From Alphaproteobacteria bacterium (lineage in GTDB: Bacteria; Pseudomonadota; Alphaproteobacteria; Acetobacterales; Acetobacteraceae): a stretch of 64,000 nucleotides of DNA. The stretch covers positions 1 to 64,000 of the forward strand of contig JAPLOI010000008.1 in NCBI GenBank assembly GCA_026400815.1, written 5' to 3'. The notes beneath the pieces are model-generated. The model saw only the letters and a list, made by a program, of their open reading frames with translations. It had not been told where the DNA came from and did not search any database. The position numbers were made by a program, and so were the translations under genes. Shown here piece after piece: positions 1-8,050 of the stretch (the stretch's first letter is position 1; every line of letters begins with the position of its first letter).

Positions 1-23
1 CGTGAGCGTTTGGGGGTGAGGCG

Positions 24-317
24 GTGAAGGAGCGGCAGCCCGTCGTTTACATGATGGCGAGTGGGCGGAACGGGACGATTTATGTTGGGGTGACGTCAGA
101 CCTGGTGCGTCGGGCCTGGGAGCATCGGACGGGGGCGGTGCCTGGGTTTACGGCGCGGTATGGGTGCGTGTTGCTGGTGTGGTTTGAGGTGGCGGGGTCG
201 ATGGAGGGGGCGATCCTGCGGGAGAAGCAGATCAAGGCTGGGAGTCGGGTGCGGAAGTTGGCGTTGATTGAGGCTGGGAATCCGGGGTGGCGGGATTTGT
301 ATCCGGGGCTTGTTTAG
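24..317 (+). CDS. Small GIY-YIG nuclease family protein
   Basis: This 97-residue protein is a single GIY-YIG domain of the small stand-alone (YhbQ/UPF0213-like) type. The VYM segment near residue 8 and IYVGVT near residue 19 form the GIY-YIG core. Arg29/Arg30, His34 and the REKQIK segment near residue 66 are the expected catalytic-face positions. The start is GTG at 24, with a purine-rich GGGGTGAGGC just upstream. Members of the family cut or nick DNA, but the role of the short solo versions is not settled. It is followed within about 55 bases by a dispersed palindromic repeat (371-400), which suggests but does not show a link between nuclease and repeat. Confidence 0.85.
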   Translation: MKERQPVVYMMASGRNGTIYVGVTSDLVRRAWEHRTGAVPGFTARYGCVLLVWFEVAGSMEGAILREKQIKAGSRVRKLALIEAGNPGWRDLYPGLV

Positions 318-370
318 GTGGGGTGTGTGGGGTTTTAGTTGACGGAGACTGGTGTTGCGGAGAGGAAGGA

Positions 371-400
371 CTGGATTGCTTCGCTTCGCTCGCAATGACG
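371..400. repeat. Dispersed palindromic repeat (CATTGCGAGCGAAGCGAAG type)
   Basis: The minus strand reads CATTGCGAGCGAAGCGAAG and then CAATCCAG. The arms ATTGC (375-379) and GCAAT (392-396) are inverted. I recognise this string as one that recurs as a short intergenic repeat in many bacterial genomes, including alphaproteobacteria. Only this copy was noticed in the window. The rest of 318-490 holds this repeat and the AT-rich hairpin, and no gene. Confidence 0.6.
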
Positions 401-433
401 GGATGGGTTGACGGGGATTATTGCGGGCGCCGT

Positions 434-473
434 GAATGAAGTTTTTTTGCTTCTTTTTGTTCACAAAAAGAAG
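434..473 (-). repeat. AT-rich hairpin repeat, copy 1
   Basis: A perfect 10-bp stem (CTTCTTTTTG, loop TTCA, CAAAAAGAAG; 450-473) is joined to a run of seven T at 442-448. Read on the minus strand it is hairpin, then CAAAAAAAC. It lies 17 bases beyond the dnaE stop, so it could end dnaE transcription, but the T run is on the wrong side for a classical terminator of a minus-strand gene. All 40 bases are identical to 8007-8046. Confidence 0.8.
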
Positions 474-490
474 ATGCTTGCTGCTCTTGC

Positions 491-3400
491 CTACATGTCT
501 TCGACGCGTTCCACGCCGGGGAGGATTTTGAGGGCCTGGGCGAGGCGGGGGGTGACGTTGAAGGTGCCGGGGAGGGTGATTTCGACGTCTTGGGCGTCTT
601 CCAGGCGGGGGATGAGGATGACGCGGCCCCGGCCTTGGCCTTCGCGGGTGAGCAGGGTTTGGATGTGAGGGACGGCGGCGGTTTCCTGGAGCCAGATGCG
701 CATGCCGCCGCCAGCTTTTTCGGCGGCGCCGTCCAGCGACTGGATGTCGGTGGCGGTGATCCGGAGGCTTTCGCCTTCCATCTTGATGTCGGCGGTGACG
801 ACGACGGAGTTGCCGGCGACGAGGAGGTCGCGGGCGCGGCCGAGGGTTTCGCTGAAGAAGGTGACTTCGTAGCTGCCGCCGGCATCGGACAGGCGCACCC
901 AGGCCATGCGGCTGCCGGAGCGGGTGATGCGTTCCTTGATGTTCACCACGGAGCCGGCGAGCTTGACGCGGGCGCTGCCGCGGGCGGCGGTGGTTTCCAA
1001 TTGGGTGCTGGGGACGACGCGCAGGCGTTTCAGCGTGGCTTCGTAGGCATCGAGCGGGTGGGAGGTGAGGTGGAAGCCGATCGCTTCCGCCTCGAAGCCG
1101 AGGCGGTCCATGTGGTCCCAATCGGGGATTTCGGGGATGCGCAGGGGTTCGGGCCGGTTGCCGCCGGAGAACATGGTGATCTGGCCGCTGCCTTTTTCCT
1201 CCGCCTGGGCCTGGGCGCGGCGGAGGATGGTTTCTCCGGCGGCGAAGACGCGGGCGCGGACGGGTTCTATGCCGTCGAAGGCGCCGGCGCGGGCGAGGTT
1301 TTCGAGCTGCATGCGGTTGAGCTGCTTGGGGTCGACGCGGCTGGCGAAATCCGCGAGGTCTTCGAAGGTGGCCATGCCGCGGGCGGCGACGACGGCGCGC
1401 ATGGCGGCTTCGCCGACCTTCTTCACGGCGGCCAGGGCGTAGCGGATCGCGAACTTGCCGCCCCCCTTTCCATCATTGGGTTGGCGTTCCAGCGTGAAAT
1501 CGGCTTCGGAGCGGTTGATGTCGGGCGGGAGGAGCTTGATGCCCATGCGGCTGGCTTCCTGGCGCAGGGCCGAGAGGCGATCGGTGTTGGAGATGGCGAG
1601 CGACATGCAGGCGGCGATGAAGGCTTCCGGGTGGTTGGCCTTCATGTAGGCGGTTTGGTAGGCGACGAGCGCGTAGGCCGCGGCGTGGGATTTGTTGAAG
1701 CCGTAATCGGCGAACTTGGCCATGAGGTCGAACACCTCCTCGGCCTTGGGGCCGGGGATGCCGCGGCCGGTGGCGCCGGTGACGAAGATCTCGCGCTGGG
1801 CGTCCATCTCGGCGCGGACTTTCTTGCCCATGGCGCGGCGCAGGAGGTCGGCGCCGCCGAGGGAGTAGCCGGCCATGGTCTGGGCGATCTGCATCACCTG
1901 TTCCTGGTAGACCATGATGCCGTAGGTCTCGGCCAGGACGCTGTGGATCTCGGGGTGCGGGGCTTCCCATTTCTCGCCGTGCTTGCGCTGGCAGTAGGCG
2001 GGGATGTTGGCCATGGGGCCCGGGCGGTAGAGGGCGACGGCGGCGATGAGATCCTCGAAGCGGTCCGGGCGCATCTGGCGCAGGACGTCGCGCATGCCTT
2101 GGCCTTCGAACTGGAAGACGCCGCCGGCATCGCCGCGCTGGAGCATTTCGTAGGTTTTGGTGTCGTTCAGCGGGAGGCTGTCGATGTCGACGTGGATGCG
2201 TTCCTTTTTGAGGAAGGCGACGGCGCGCTGGAGGATGGTGAGGGTGGTGAGGCCGAGGAAGTCGAACTTCACCAGGCCGGCCTGCTCCACGTATTTCATG
2301 GAGTATTGGGTGACGAGGGAATCGGATTTCGGGTCGCGGTAGATCGGGACCATTTCGGTGAGGGTGCGGTCGCCGATGACGATGCCGGCGGCGTGGGTGC
2401 TGGCGTGGCGGTAGAGGCCTTCGAGCTGGAGGGCGATTTCGATCAGGCGGCGGATGGATTCGTCTTCGACGCGGAGCTGTTGGAGCTTGGGCTCGCCGTC
2501 GATGGCCTGTTGCAGGGTGACGGGCTTGGCGGGGTTGTTGGGGATGAGCTCGGCGACCTTGTTGACCTGGCCGTAGGGGAGGCCGAGGACCCGCCCTGTG
2601 TCGCGCACGGCGGCGCGGGCTTGCAGTTTGCCGAAGGTGATGATGCCGGCCACGCGGTCGGCGCCGTATTCGCGGCGGACATAGGCGATAACTTCGTCGC
2701 GCCTATCCTGGCAGAAATCGATGTCGAAATCGGGCATCGAGACGCGGTCGGGGTTGAGGAAGCGTTCGAAGAGCAGGTTGAACTGGAGCGGGTCGAGATC
2801 CGTGATGGTGAGCGCCCAGGCGGCGACGGAGCCGGCGCCGGAGCCGCGGCCGGGGCCGACGGGGATGCCCTGCCCTTTCGCCCACTGGATGAAGTCCGCC
2901 ACGATCAGGAAGTAGCCGGGGAAGCCCATGCGGGCGATGACATCCAGCTCGAATTCCAGGCGGTCCTGGTAGATTTTCTGGCGGTCGGGGGCGGCGCCGA
3001 TCTGGGACATGCGGTGGGCGAGGCCTTCGCGGGCCATCTGGCGCAGGGTTTCCTCCTCGGTCGCGCCTTCGCGGACCTTGGGGCAGACGGGGAGCATGGG
3101 CTTGCGGGGCTCGGCCATGATGGCGCAGCGCTGGGCGATGGCGAGCGTGTTGTCGCAGGCTTCCGGGAGGTCGGCGAAGAGGGCGCGCATGACCTTGGCG
3201 GGCTTGAACCATTGCTCCGGGGAGACGCGGCGGCGGTCGCGTTCGGCAAGGGTGCGGCCTTCGGCGATGCAGAGCAGGGCGTCGTGCGCCTCGTGCATCT
3301 CGGGCTTGGCGAAGTAGCAGTGGTTGGTGGCGACCAGCGGGATGCCGGCTTCGTCGGCGAGGCGGATGAGGCCGGGTTCGACGGCGCGCTCGTGGGGGAG

Positions 3401-3925
3401 GCCGAGGCGGTTGAGCTCCATGGCGATGCGGCCGGGGAAGGCTTCGGCGAGGCGGGCGAGGAGGTGTTCGGCGGCCGGCATCTGGCCTTCGGCGAGAAGG
3501 CGGGAGAGCGGGCCGGAGCTGCCGCCGGTGAGGAGCAGGAGGCCGGCGGAGGCGCCGCAGAGGCGTTCCAGCAGGAGCTGCGGGGGAAGGTGCGCCTCGG
3601 TCTCCAGGAAGCCGGCGGAGGAAAGGCGCTGGAGGTTGGCCAGGCCCTCGGCGTTCTGGGCGAGGAGGACGAGCTTGTCTGGCGTAAGGCGGGGGTTGTC
3701 TTCGCGGGCGAGGGCGACCTGGCAGCCGATGATGGGCTGGACGCCCTTGCCGGCGCAGGCCTGGCTGAATTCCATGGCGCCGAAGAGGTTGGCGGTGTCG
3801 GCGATGGCGACGGCGGGCATGCGGGCATCTGCCGCCAGGGACGCGATCTTGTCGGCCTTGATGGCGCCTTCGCTCAGCGAATAGGCGGAGTGGACGCGCA
3901 GGTGGACGAAATCGGCGTGCGGCAT
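491..3925 (-). CDS. dnaE: DNA polymerase III alpha subunit
   Basis: The catalytic subunit of the replicative polymerase, 1144 residues, close to the usual DnaE length (about 1150). An N-terminal PHP domain begins HADFVHLRVHSAYS. The polymerase core has GPGRGSGAGS near residue 357 and the catalytic aspartates in PDFDIDF near residue 393. An OB-fold region (LAGSVVNIKERITRSG) starts near residue 980. The ATG at 3925 gives the standard MPHADFVHLRVHS start. It lies beyond lolD, as in many alphaproteobacteria, but the divergent pair 3962-5989 stands between them, so it probably has its own promoter. Confidence 0.97.
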   Translation of the reverse strand: MPHADFVHLRVHSAYSLSEGAIKADKIASLAADARMPAVAIADTANLFGAMEFSQACAGKGVQPIIGCQVALAREDNPRLTPDKLVLLAQNAEGLANLQRLSSAGFLETEAHLPPQLLLERLCGASAGLLLLTGGSSGPLSRLLAEGQMPAAEHLLARLAEAFPGRIAMELNRLGLPHERAVEPGLIRLADEAGIPLVATNHCYFAKPEMHEAHDALLCIAEGRTLAERDRRRVSPEQWFKPAKVMRALFADLPEACDNTLAIAQRCAIMAEPRKPMLPVCPKVREGATEEETLRQMAREGLAHRMSQIGAAPDRQKIYQDRLEFELDVIARMGFPGYFLIVADFIQWAKGQGIPVGPGRGSGAGSVAAWALTITDLDPLQFNLLFERFLNPDRVSMPDFDIDFCQDRRDEVIAYVRREYGADRVAGIITFGKLQARAAVRDTGRVLGLPYGQVNKVAELIPNNPAKPVTLQQAIDGEPKLQQLRVEDESIRRLIEIALQLEGLYRHASTHAAGIVIGDRTLTEMVPIYRDPKSDSLVTQYSMKYVEQAGLVKFDFLGLTTLTILQRAVAFLKKERIHVDIDSLPLNDTKTYEMLQRGDAGGVFQFEGQGMRDVLRQMRPDRFEDLIAAVALYRPGPMANIPAYCQRKHGEKWEAPHPEIHSVLAETYGIMVYQEQVMQIAQTMAGYSLGGADLLRRAMGKKVRAEMDAQREIFVTGATGRGIPGPKAEEVFDLMAKFADYGFNKSHAAAYALVAYQTAYMKANHPEAFIAACMSLAISNTDRLSALRQEASRMGIKLLPPDINRSEADFTLERQPNDGKGGGKFAIRYALAAVKKVGEAAMRAVVAARGMATFEDLADFASRVDPKQLNRMQLENLARAGAFDGIEPVRARVFAAGETILRRAQAQAEEKGSGQITMFSGGNRPEPLRIPEIPDWDHMDRLGFEAEAIGFHLTSHPLDAYEATLKRLRVVPSTQLETTAARGSARVKLAGSVVNIKERITRSGSRMAWVRLSDAGGSYEVTFFSETLGRARDLLVAGNSVVVTADIKMEGESLRITATDIQSLDGAAEKAGGGMRIWLQETAAVPHIQTLLTREGQGRGRVILIPRLEDAQDVEITLPGTFNVTPRLAQALKILPGVERVEDM

Positions 3926-3961
3926 TGGGAGGCCCCGGAGAATCGGGGCCAGTGTAGCAGG

Positions 3962-4762
3962 CTACGCCGGGGAAGAATGGTGGCGCGTGCGCAGGAGAGC
4001 CAGCGCGGCCAGGGCGAAGGGGGCGGCGGGGGCGGGAACCGGCGTTTCGGGCGCGTTGTAGGTGAAGTTGAAGCCCGGGTAGTTGGCATCGCCGGGGTAG
4101 CTGACGACGGTATCCTGCTGGAGCGAGGCGAGGTTGAGCGTTGGCTTGCCGGTGCCAGGGTCGGTCACAAGCAGGGTTGCGATGTCTACGACGGCGACGG
4201 CGCCGGTTTGCTCGTCCGTCAGGAAGACGAAGCCGGCGGGCGATACGTCTGGTTCGGTGCCGGGGAGAGGATCGAGCGGCTTGGGCCGGCGGGGCGGGTT
4301 GAGGTTGAACTGGAAGGGTTGGACCAGGAACGAGAAGGTGGAGATGACGGGGGGGTTATAGCTGTCGCCGGCGTAGGTGGCGGCGAACTCGTGCAGGCCA
4401 TCCTGCAAACCCGGCACCTCCATGCTCCAGGCCAGGGGTACCGCCCAGGGGTCGTATCCGGACTGCAACGCGGTGAGTTCCGCCATCGTGCTTGTGAAGA
4501 TGATCCGGCCATCGAGGCTGACGTTGAAGGTGGCGATCACAGGGTTATCCCGATCGCCGTTCGCGATTGCCTGGGTGGTCAGCCCCGAGCGGATCCAGTC
4601 GCCGGTTCGTTGTATTCCGACACTGAATGGCCGACCGAGTGTTGGTGTGGTGGTGGGCATGGTGAACGCGTATCCCGGAGGCTCGTGGGTGGGAGCCTGG
4701 GCGTGCGCGGCGGGGATGGGGGCGGCCACGAGGGTGGCGAGCAGGAGGAGCAGACGGCGCAT
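3962..4762 (-). CDS. Secreted protein with PEP-CTERM-like C-terminal tail
   Basis: A predicted exported protein of 266 residues. It begins with a signal peptide (MRRLLLLLATLVAAPIPAAHAQ). The middle is rich in beta-type sequence and has two similar segments, TYAGDSYNPP and SYPGDANYPG, like strands of Ig-like repeats. The last 25 residues are VPAPAA, a hydrophobic stretch and a basic LLRTRHH end, which resembles the PEP-CTERM sorting signal (motif, membrane helix, Arg cluster) recognised by exosortase. The ATG at 4762 was chosen because GGAG stands 5 bases upstream and the signal peptide starts there. No exosortase gene lies in the window. Function unknown. Confidence 0.65.
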   Translation of the reverse strand: MRRLLLLLATLVAAPIPAAHAQAPTHEPPGYAFTMPTTTPTLGRPFSVGIQRTGDWIRSGLTTQAIANGDRDNPVIATFNVSLDGRIIFTSTMAELTALQSGYDPWAVPLAWSMEVPGLQDGLHEFAATYAGDSYNPPVISTFSFLVQPFQFNLNPPRRPKPLDPLPGTEPDVSPAGFVFLTDEQTGAVAVVDIATLLVTDPGTGKPTLNLASLQQDTVVSYPGDANYPGFNFTYNAPETPVPAPAAPFALAALALLRTRHHSSPA

Positions 4763-4815
4763 CGGAACTCCGCGGGTGAGCGGGTGGCACAGTAGCGGAT
4801 GGTGCCGGGATGCCA

Positions 4816-4854
4816 CTTGCCGCTGCGTCCCGTTTTCTTGGCGCTGCGTGCCGT
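4816..4854. promoter_or_regulatory. Two 18-bp direct repeats 21 bp apart, likely AraC-type operator
   Basis: CTTGCCGCTGCGTCCCGT (4816-4833) and CTTGGCGCTGCGTGCCGT (4837-4854) match at 16 of 18 bases and start exactly 21 bp apart, two turns of the helix. Direct half-sites with this phasing are typical of AraC-family regulators. The site lies between the divergent secreted-protein gene and the AraC-family gene at 4952, so the regulator may control one or both. Confidence 0.6.
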
Positions 4855-4951
4855 GGTTGCGGGCGGCACTGGTGGCGCTTGCTTCGGTGTCTCGCAGTCT
4901 TGACGATCTGTTTCGTTGTTTCGGGGTGTTGCCGAAGGTAGCCTGCCGGCG

Positions 4952-5989
4952 ATGTCCGACCCCGCCGTGACGCCCCGCCCCCGCGTGCCGCATCTGCGCT
5001 TCGACACGGCCCGCCATGCGCGGCGCCGGCAGTTCGAGGCGTGGCGCGAGGCGGTGGGGGTGACGCATGACATCACCGCGCCGGGGATGGCGGAGCATGA
5101 GGGACTGATTGCGTCATCGGACGTGTGGCGGATGGGGCAGGCGGTGGTGAGCCACCGGCGGTTCCCGACGCTGCATTTCGCGCGGCCGGTGCGGCGGGCG
5201 CGGGTGGATGGGCTGGACCAGTATTCGCTGCTGCTGATGCGCGAAGGGATGTGGCAGGGGGCGGCCGGCGACTCTGAGCTGACCTTGCGGCCCGGGGAGG
5301 TCGGCCTGTTCGACATGGCGCGGCCGGTGGCCAACCTGGTGACCGACAGTTCCAGCCTGCGGGTGATGCTGCCGCGGGATGCGGTGGATGCGCTGGTGCC
5401 CGGGGGTGCGCTGGCGGCGCACGGGGCACAGCTTTCGGGCGCGGCAGCCTCGGTGCTGGCGACGTTCATGGAGGCGCTGCTGCAGAACCTGCCGGCGCTG
5501 GAGTTGGAGCAGGCGGGCGGCATGGAGCGGGCGCTGGTGGAGCTGGCGGCGGCCTGCCTGGCACCCTCCCGCGAGCGGCGGGAGCGGGCGGCGGGGTCGA
5601 TCGATGCCTCCCTGCTGTTGCGGGCGCGGGCGCATATCGAGGCGCGGCTGGGGGATGAGGGGTTGTCGCCGGACAGCGTGGCGCTGGGGCTGGGGCTTTC
5701 GCGCTCGGCGCTGTACCGGCTGTTCGGCAACCTCGGCGGCGTGGCGGGGTATATCCAGGCGCGGCGGCTGGGGCGGATCAAGGCGCTGCTGGCGGATCCG
5801 CGGGAAGGTCGGCGAATTTCGGAGCTGGCCTACGCGCACGGGTTTGCCGACGAGGCGCATTTCAGCCGGGCGTTCCGGCGGGCGTTCGGCGTTTCGGCGC
5901 GGGAGTGGCGGGCAGAGCGGGGTGGTACGCGGCGGTCTGACGGCGAGGCGCCGATGTATCAGGCCTGGGTGCGCGGCGTGATGGGGTAG
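4952..5989 (+). CDS. AraC-family transcriptional regulator
   Basis: A 345-residue regulator. The first 210 or so residues are a sensor/dimerisation domain of the AraC-binding-like type. The last 110 carry the two helix-turn-helix motifs; the second includes ISELAYAHGFADEAHFSRAFRRAFG, written here only to note the classic AHGFADEAHFSRAF pattern. The ATG at 4952 (MSDPAVTPRPRV) is preferred over an in-frame start at 4916 because conserved-looking sequence begins there. The gene is divergent from the secreted protein at 3962-4762, and a phased direct repeat lies between them. The effector cannot be told from sequence. Confidence 0.9.
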   Translation: MSDPAVTPRPRVPHLRFDTARHARRRQFEAWREAVGVTHDITAPGMAEHEGLIASSDVWRMGQAVVSHRRFPTLHFARPVRRARVDGLDQYSLLLMREGMWQGAAGDSELTLRPGEVGLFDMARPVANLVTDSSSLRVMLPRDAVDALVPGGALAAHGAQLSGAAASVLATFMEALLQNLPALELEQAGGMERALVELAAACLAPSRERRERAAGSIDASLLLRARAHIEARLGDEGLSPDSVALGLGLSRSALYRLFGNLGGVAGYIQARRLGRIKALLADPREGRRISELAYAHGFADEAHFSRAFRRAFGVSAREWRAERGGTRRSDGEAPMYQAWVRGVMG

Positions 5990-5991
5990 GC

Positions 5992-6672
5992 TCAGGCCTC
6001 GTGCAGCGTTCCGTCGCGTAGCCTGACCGTGCGGTCCATACGGGCGGCGAGGTCCGGGTTGTGGGTGGCGATGAGGGCGGCGACGTTGTGGGTGCGGACC
6101 ATGGCGAGCAGCTCGTCGAAGACCACGGTGGAGGTGGCGACGTCGAGGTTCCCCGTGGGTTCGTCGGCCAGGAGGATGCGCGGGGCGTTGGCGAGGGCGC
6201 GGGCGATGGCGACGCGTTGCTGCTCGCCGCCGGAGAGCTTGCCGGGGAAATGGGCGGTGCGGGCGGCGAGGCCGAAATCGGCCAGCAGGGCGCGGGCGCG
6301 TTCGGCGGCTTTGGGGCGCGGGATGCCGGCGATCATCTGCGGCAGCATGACGTTCTCCAGGGCGGTGAATTCGCCCAGGAGATGGTGGAATTGGTAGACG
6401 AAGCCGATGGAATCGCGGCGGATGGCGGTGCGGCCGGCATCGTCCAGCGCGCCGGCTTCCTTTCCGGCGATCAGCACCTGGCCGGCATCGGGGCGTTCCA
6501 GCAGGCCGGCGGCGTGCAGCAGGGTGGATTTGCCGGTGCCGGAGGGGGCGACGAGGGCGACGATCTCGCCGGGGTTCAGCACGAGATCAACGCCGCGCAG
6601 CACGTGCAGGTCCGTCTCGCCGCTGCGGTAGGTGCGGACGACGCCGCGCAGTTCGAGCGCCGGGCTATTCAT
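5992..6672 (-). CDS. lolD: Lipoprotein-releasing ABC transporter ATPase
   Basis: The ATPase that powers release of outer-membrane lipoproteins from the inner membrane to LolA. At 226 residues it has the usual LolD length. Walker A is APSGTGKST near residue 40, the ABC signature LSGGEQQR is near residue 144 and Walker B is [12 protein letters not shown]. Its ATG overlaps the last 8 bases of the lolC reading frame, so the two are translationally coupled and will be made together. Confidence 0.95.
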   Translation of the reverse strand: MNSPALELRGVVRTYRSGETDLHVLRGVDLVLNPGEIVALVAPSGTGKSTLLHAAGLLERPDAGQVLIAGKEAGALDDAGRTAIRRDSIGFVYQFHHLLGEFTALENVMLPQMIAGIPRPKAAERARALLADFGLAARTAHFPGKLSGGEQQRVAIARALANAPRILLADEPTGNLDVATSTVVFDELLAMVRTHNVAALIATHNPDLAARMDRTVRLRDGTLHEA

Positions 6673-7912
6673 TGCGCAGCACCTCCACCGGGTCGGTGCT
6701 GGCGGCCTTCCAGGCGGGGTAGAGGGTGGCGAGCAGGGAGAGCACCAGGGCGAGGCCGACGACCTGGGCGACGCTGGGCCAATGGACGTTGTTCGGCAGG
6801 GCGGTGAGGAGGAAGACCGAGGAATCGAAGACGTTGCCGCCGGTGAGGTCTTCGATCAGGTGCTGGATCTCGACCAGGTTCCAGCAGACCGTGACGCCGA
6901 GAACGGTGCCCAGCACGGTGCCGGCGACGCCGACGAAGGCGCCGCACATGATGAAGATGCGCAGCATGGACCCGGCACTGGCGCCCAGGGTGCGCAGCAC
7001 GGCGATGTCCCGTCGCTTGTCCTTCACCAGCATGATCAGCGACGAGATCACGTTGAAGGCCGCGACCAGGATGATCATGCCCAGCACGATGAACATCGTG
7101 TTCTTCTGGATCTGCAGCACGGCGACGATCTGGTCGTTGGCGCGGGTCCAATCCCGCATCAGGAGCTGGCGGTTGCCCAGCAGGGGGCGGATGCGTTCCA
7201 CCATGGCGCGGGCGCGGGACGGATCTGCCACGCGCAGCTCAATGCCGGAGACGGCATCCCCGGTGTTCAGGAAGAGCTGGGCGGCTTGCATGGGGAGGAA
7301 GACGACGTTGTTGTTGAAATCCGCCAGGCCGGCATCGAACACGGCGGCGACGCGGTAGGCGCGCACGCGCGGAATGGTGCCGAAGGCGGTGGCCACGCCC
7401 TGGGGTGAGACCAGGGTGATGCGGGCGCCGGGGGCGAGGCGGAAGCTGGCGGCCATGCCGGCGCCGACCACGACCGCGTCTTCGCCCTGGAAGGCCTCCA
7501 GCGTGCCGGCGACGATGCGCAGCTGGGACATGGCGCGGAGGTCGGCCTCCGCGATGCCGCGCATCAGGGCGCCGGTGCCGCCGCCGCGCTCGCCGGTGAC
7601 CAGGACCTGGCCATCCAGCACCGCCGTTGCGGCGGTGACGCCGGGAAGGGCGGCGATGTCGGATGTGAGCTTGCGGTAGCCCTCGATCTTCTCGCCGGCG
7701 AAGGCCTGCAGCACCACGTGGCCGCGGGCGGCGAGGACGCGGGAGACGACTTCGGACTGGAAGCCGGTCATCACGCTGGCGACCACGATGAGGGTGGCGA
7801 CGCCAAGGGCGATGCCGACCAGGGAGAAGATGGCGATGATCGAGACGAAGCGCTCACCCTTGCGGGCGCGGAGGTAGCGGCCGGCGACGGCGCGTTCGAA
7901 GGCGTTGAACAT
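6665..7912 (-). CDS. lolC: Lipoprotein-releasing system permease LolC/LolE
   Basis: An inner-membrane FtsX/MacB-type permease of 415 residues that pairs with LolD. It has one membrane helix after the N-terminus (about residues 25-47), a large periplasmic domain and three helices in the C-terminal half. The ATG at 7912 ([22 protein letters not shown]) is the family start. A further 12 in-frame codons upstream come from an AT-rich hairpin repeat and should not be counted as protein. A single LolC/E-type permease suggests a LolCD or LolF-like homodimer rather than LolCDE; that is inference. Confidence 0.93.
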   Translation of the reverse strand: MFNAFERAVAGRYLRARKGERFVSIIAIFSLVGIALGVATLIVVASVMTGFQSEVVSRVLAARGHVVLQAFAGEKIEGYRKLTSDIAALPGVTAATAVLDGQVLVTGERGGGTGALMRGIAEADLRAMSQLRIVAGTLEAFQGEDAVVVGAGMAASFRLAPGARITLVSPQGVATAFGTIPRVRAYRVAAVFDAGLADFNNNVVFLPMQAAQLFLNTGDAVSGIELRVADPSRARAMVERIRPLLGNRQLLMRDWTRANDQIVAVLQIQKNTMFIVLGMIILVAAFNVISSLIMLVKDKRRDIAVLRTLGASAGSMLRIFIMCGAFVGVAGTVLGTVLGVTVCWNLVEIQHLIEDLTGGNVFDSSVFLLTALPNNVHWPSVAQVVGLALVLSLLATLYPAWKAASTDPVEVLRNE

Positions 7913-7918
7913 CAAAGG

Positions 7919-7960
7919 ATTCTTCTTTTTCTGTAGAAAAAAAAGCAAAAAGACTTTTCG
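7919..7960 (+). repeat. AT-rich hairpin repeat, copy 2 (degenerate)
   Basis: TTCTTTTT, CTGTAG, then AAAAAAAAG followed by CAAAAAGACTTTT: the same layout as the other copies but with mismatches. It is in plus orientation, immediately upstream of the lolC start, and faces copy 3 (8007-8046) in inverted arrangement. Confidence 0.6.
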
Positions 7961-8006
7961 GACTTGGCGCCCGGTGCCCCTGATCGGACAGAAGTGGCCG
8001 GCAAAC

Positions 8007-8046
8007 GAATGAAGTTTTTTTGCTTCTTTTTGTTCACAAAAAGAAG
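8007..8046 (-). repeat. AT-rich hairpin repeat, copy 3
   Basis: Forty bases identical to 434-473, including the 10-bp stem, the TTCA loop and the T7 run. It ends 4 bases beyond the proS stop codon. With the degenerate copy at 7919-7960 it makes an inverted pair about 128 bp long. Confidence 0.8.
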
Positions 8047-8050
8047 GCCC

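Noticed and set aside
590-4795. A 1401-codon open frame on the plus strand
   Set aside because: It is antisense to dnaE, is made of Gly/Ala/Asp/Val-rich low-complexity sequence and has no domain. High GC leaves few stops in such frames.
7912-7948. Longer N-terminus for LolC
   Set aside because: The extra 12 codons are encoded by an AT-rich hairpin repeat, and the family start is the ATG at 7912.
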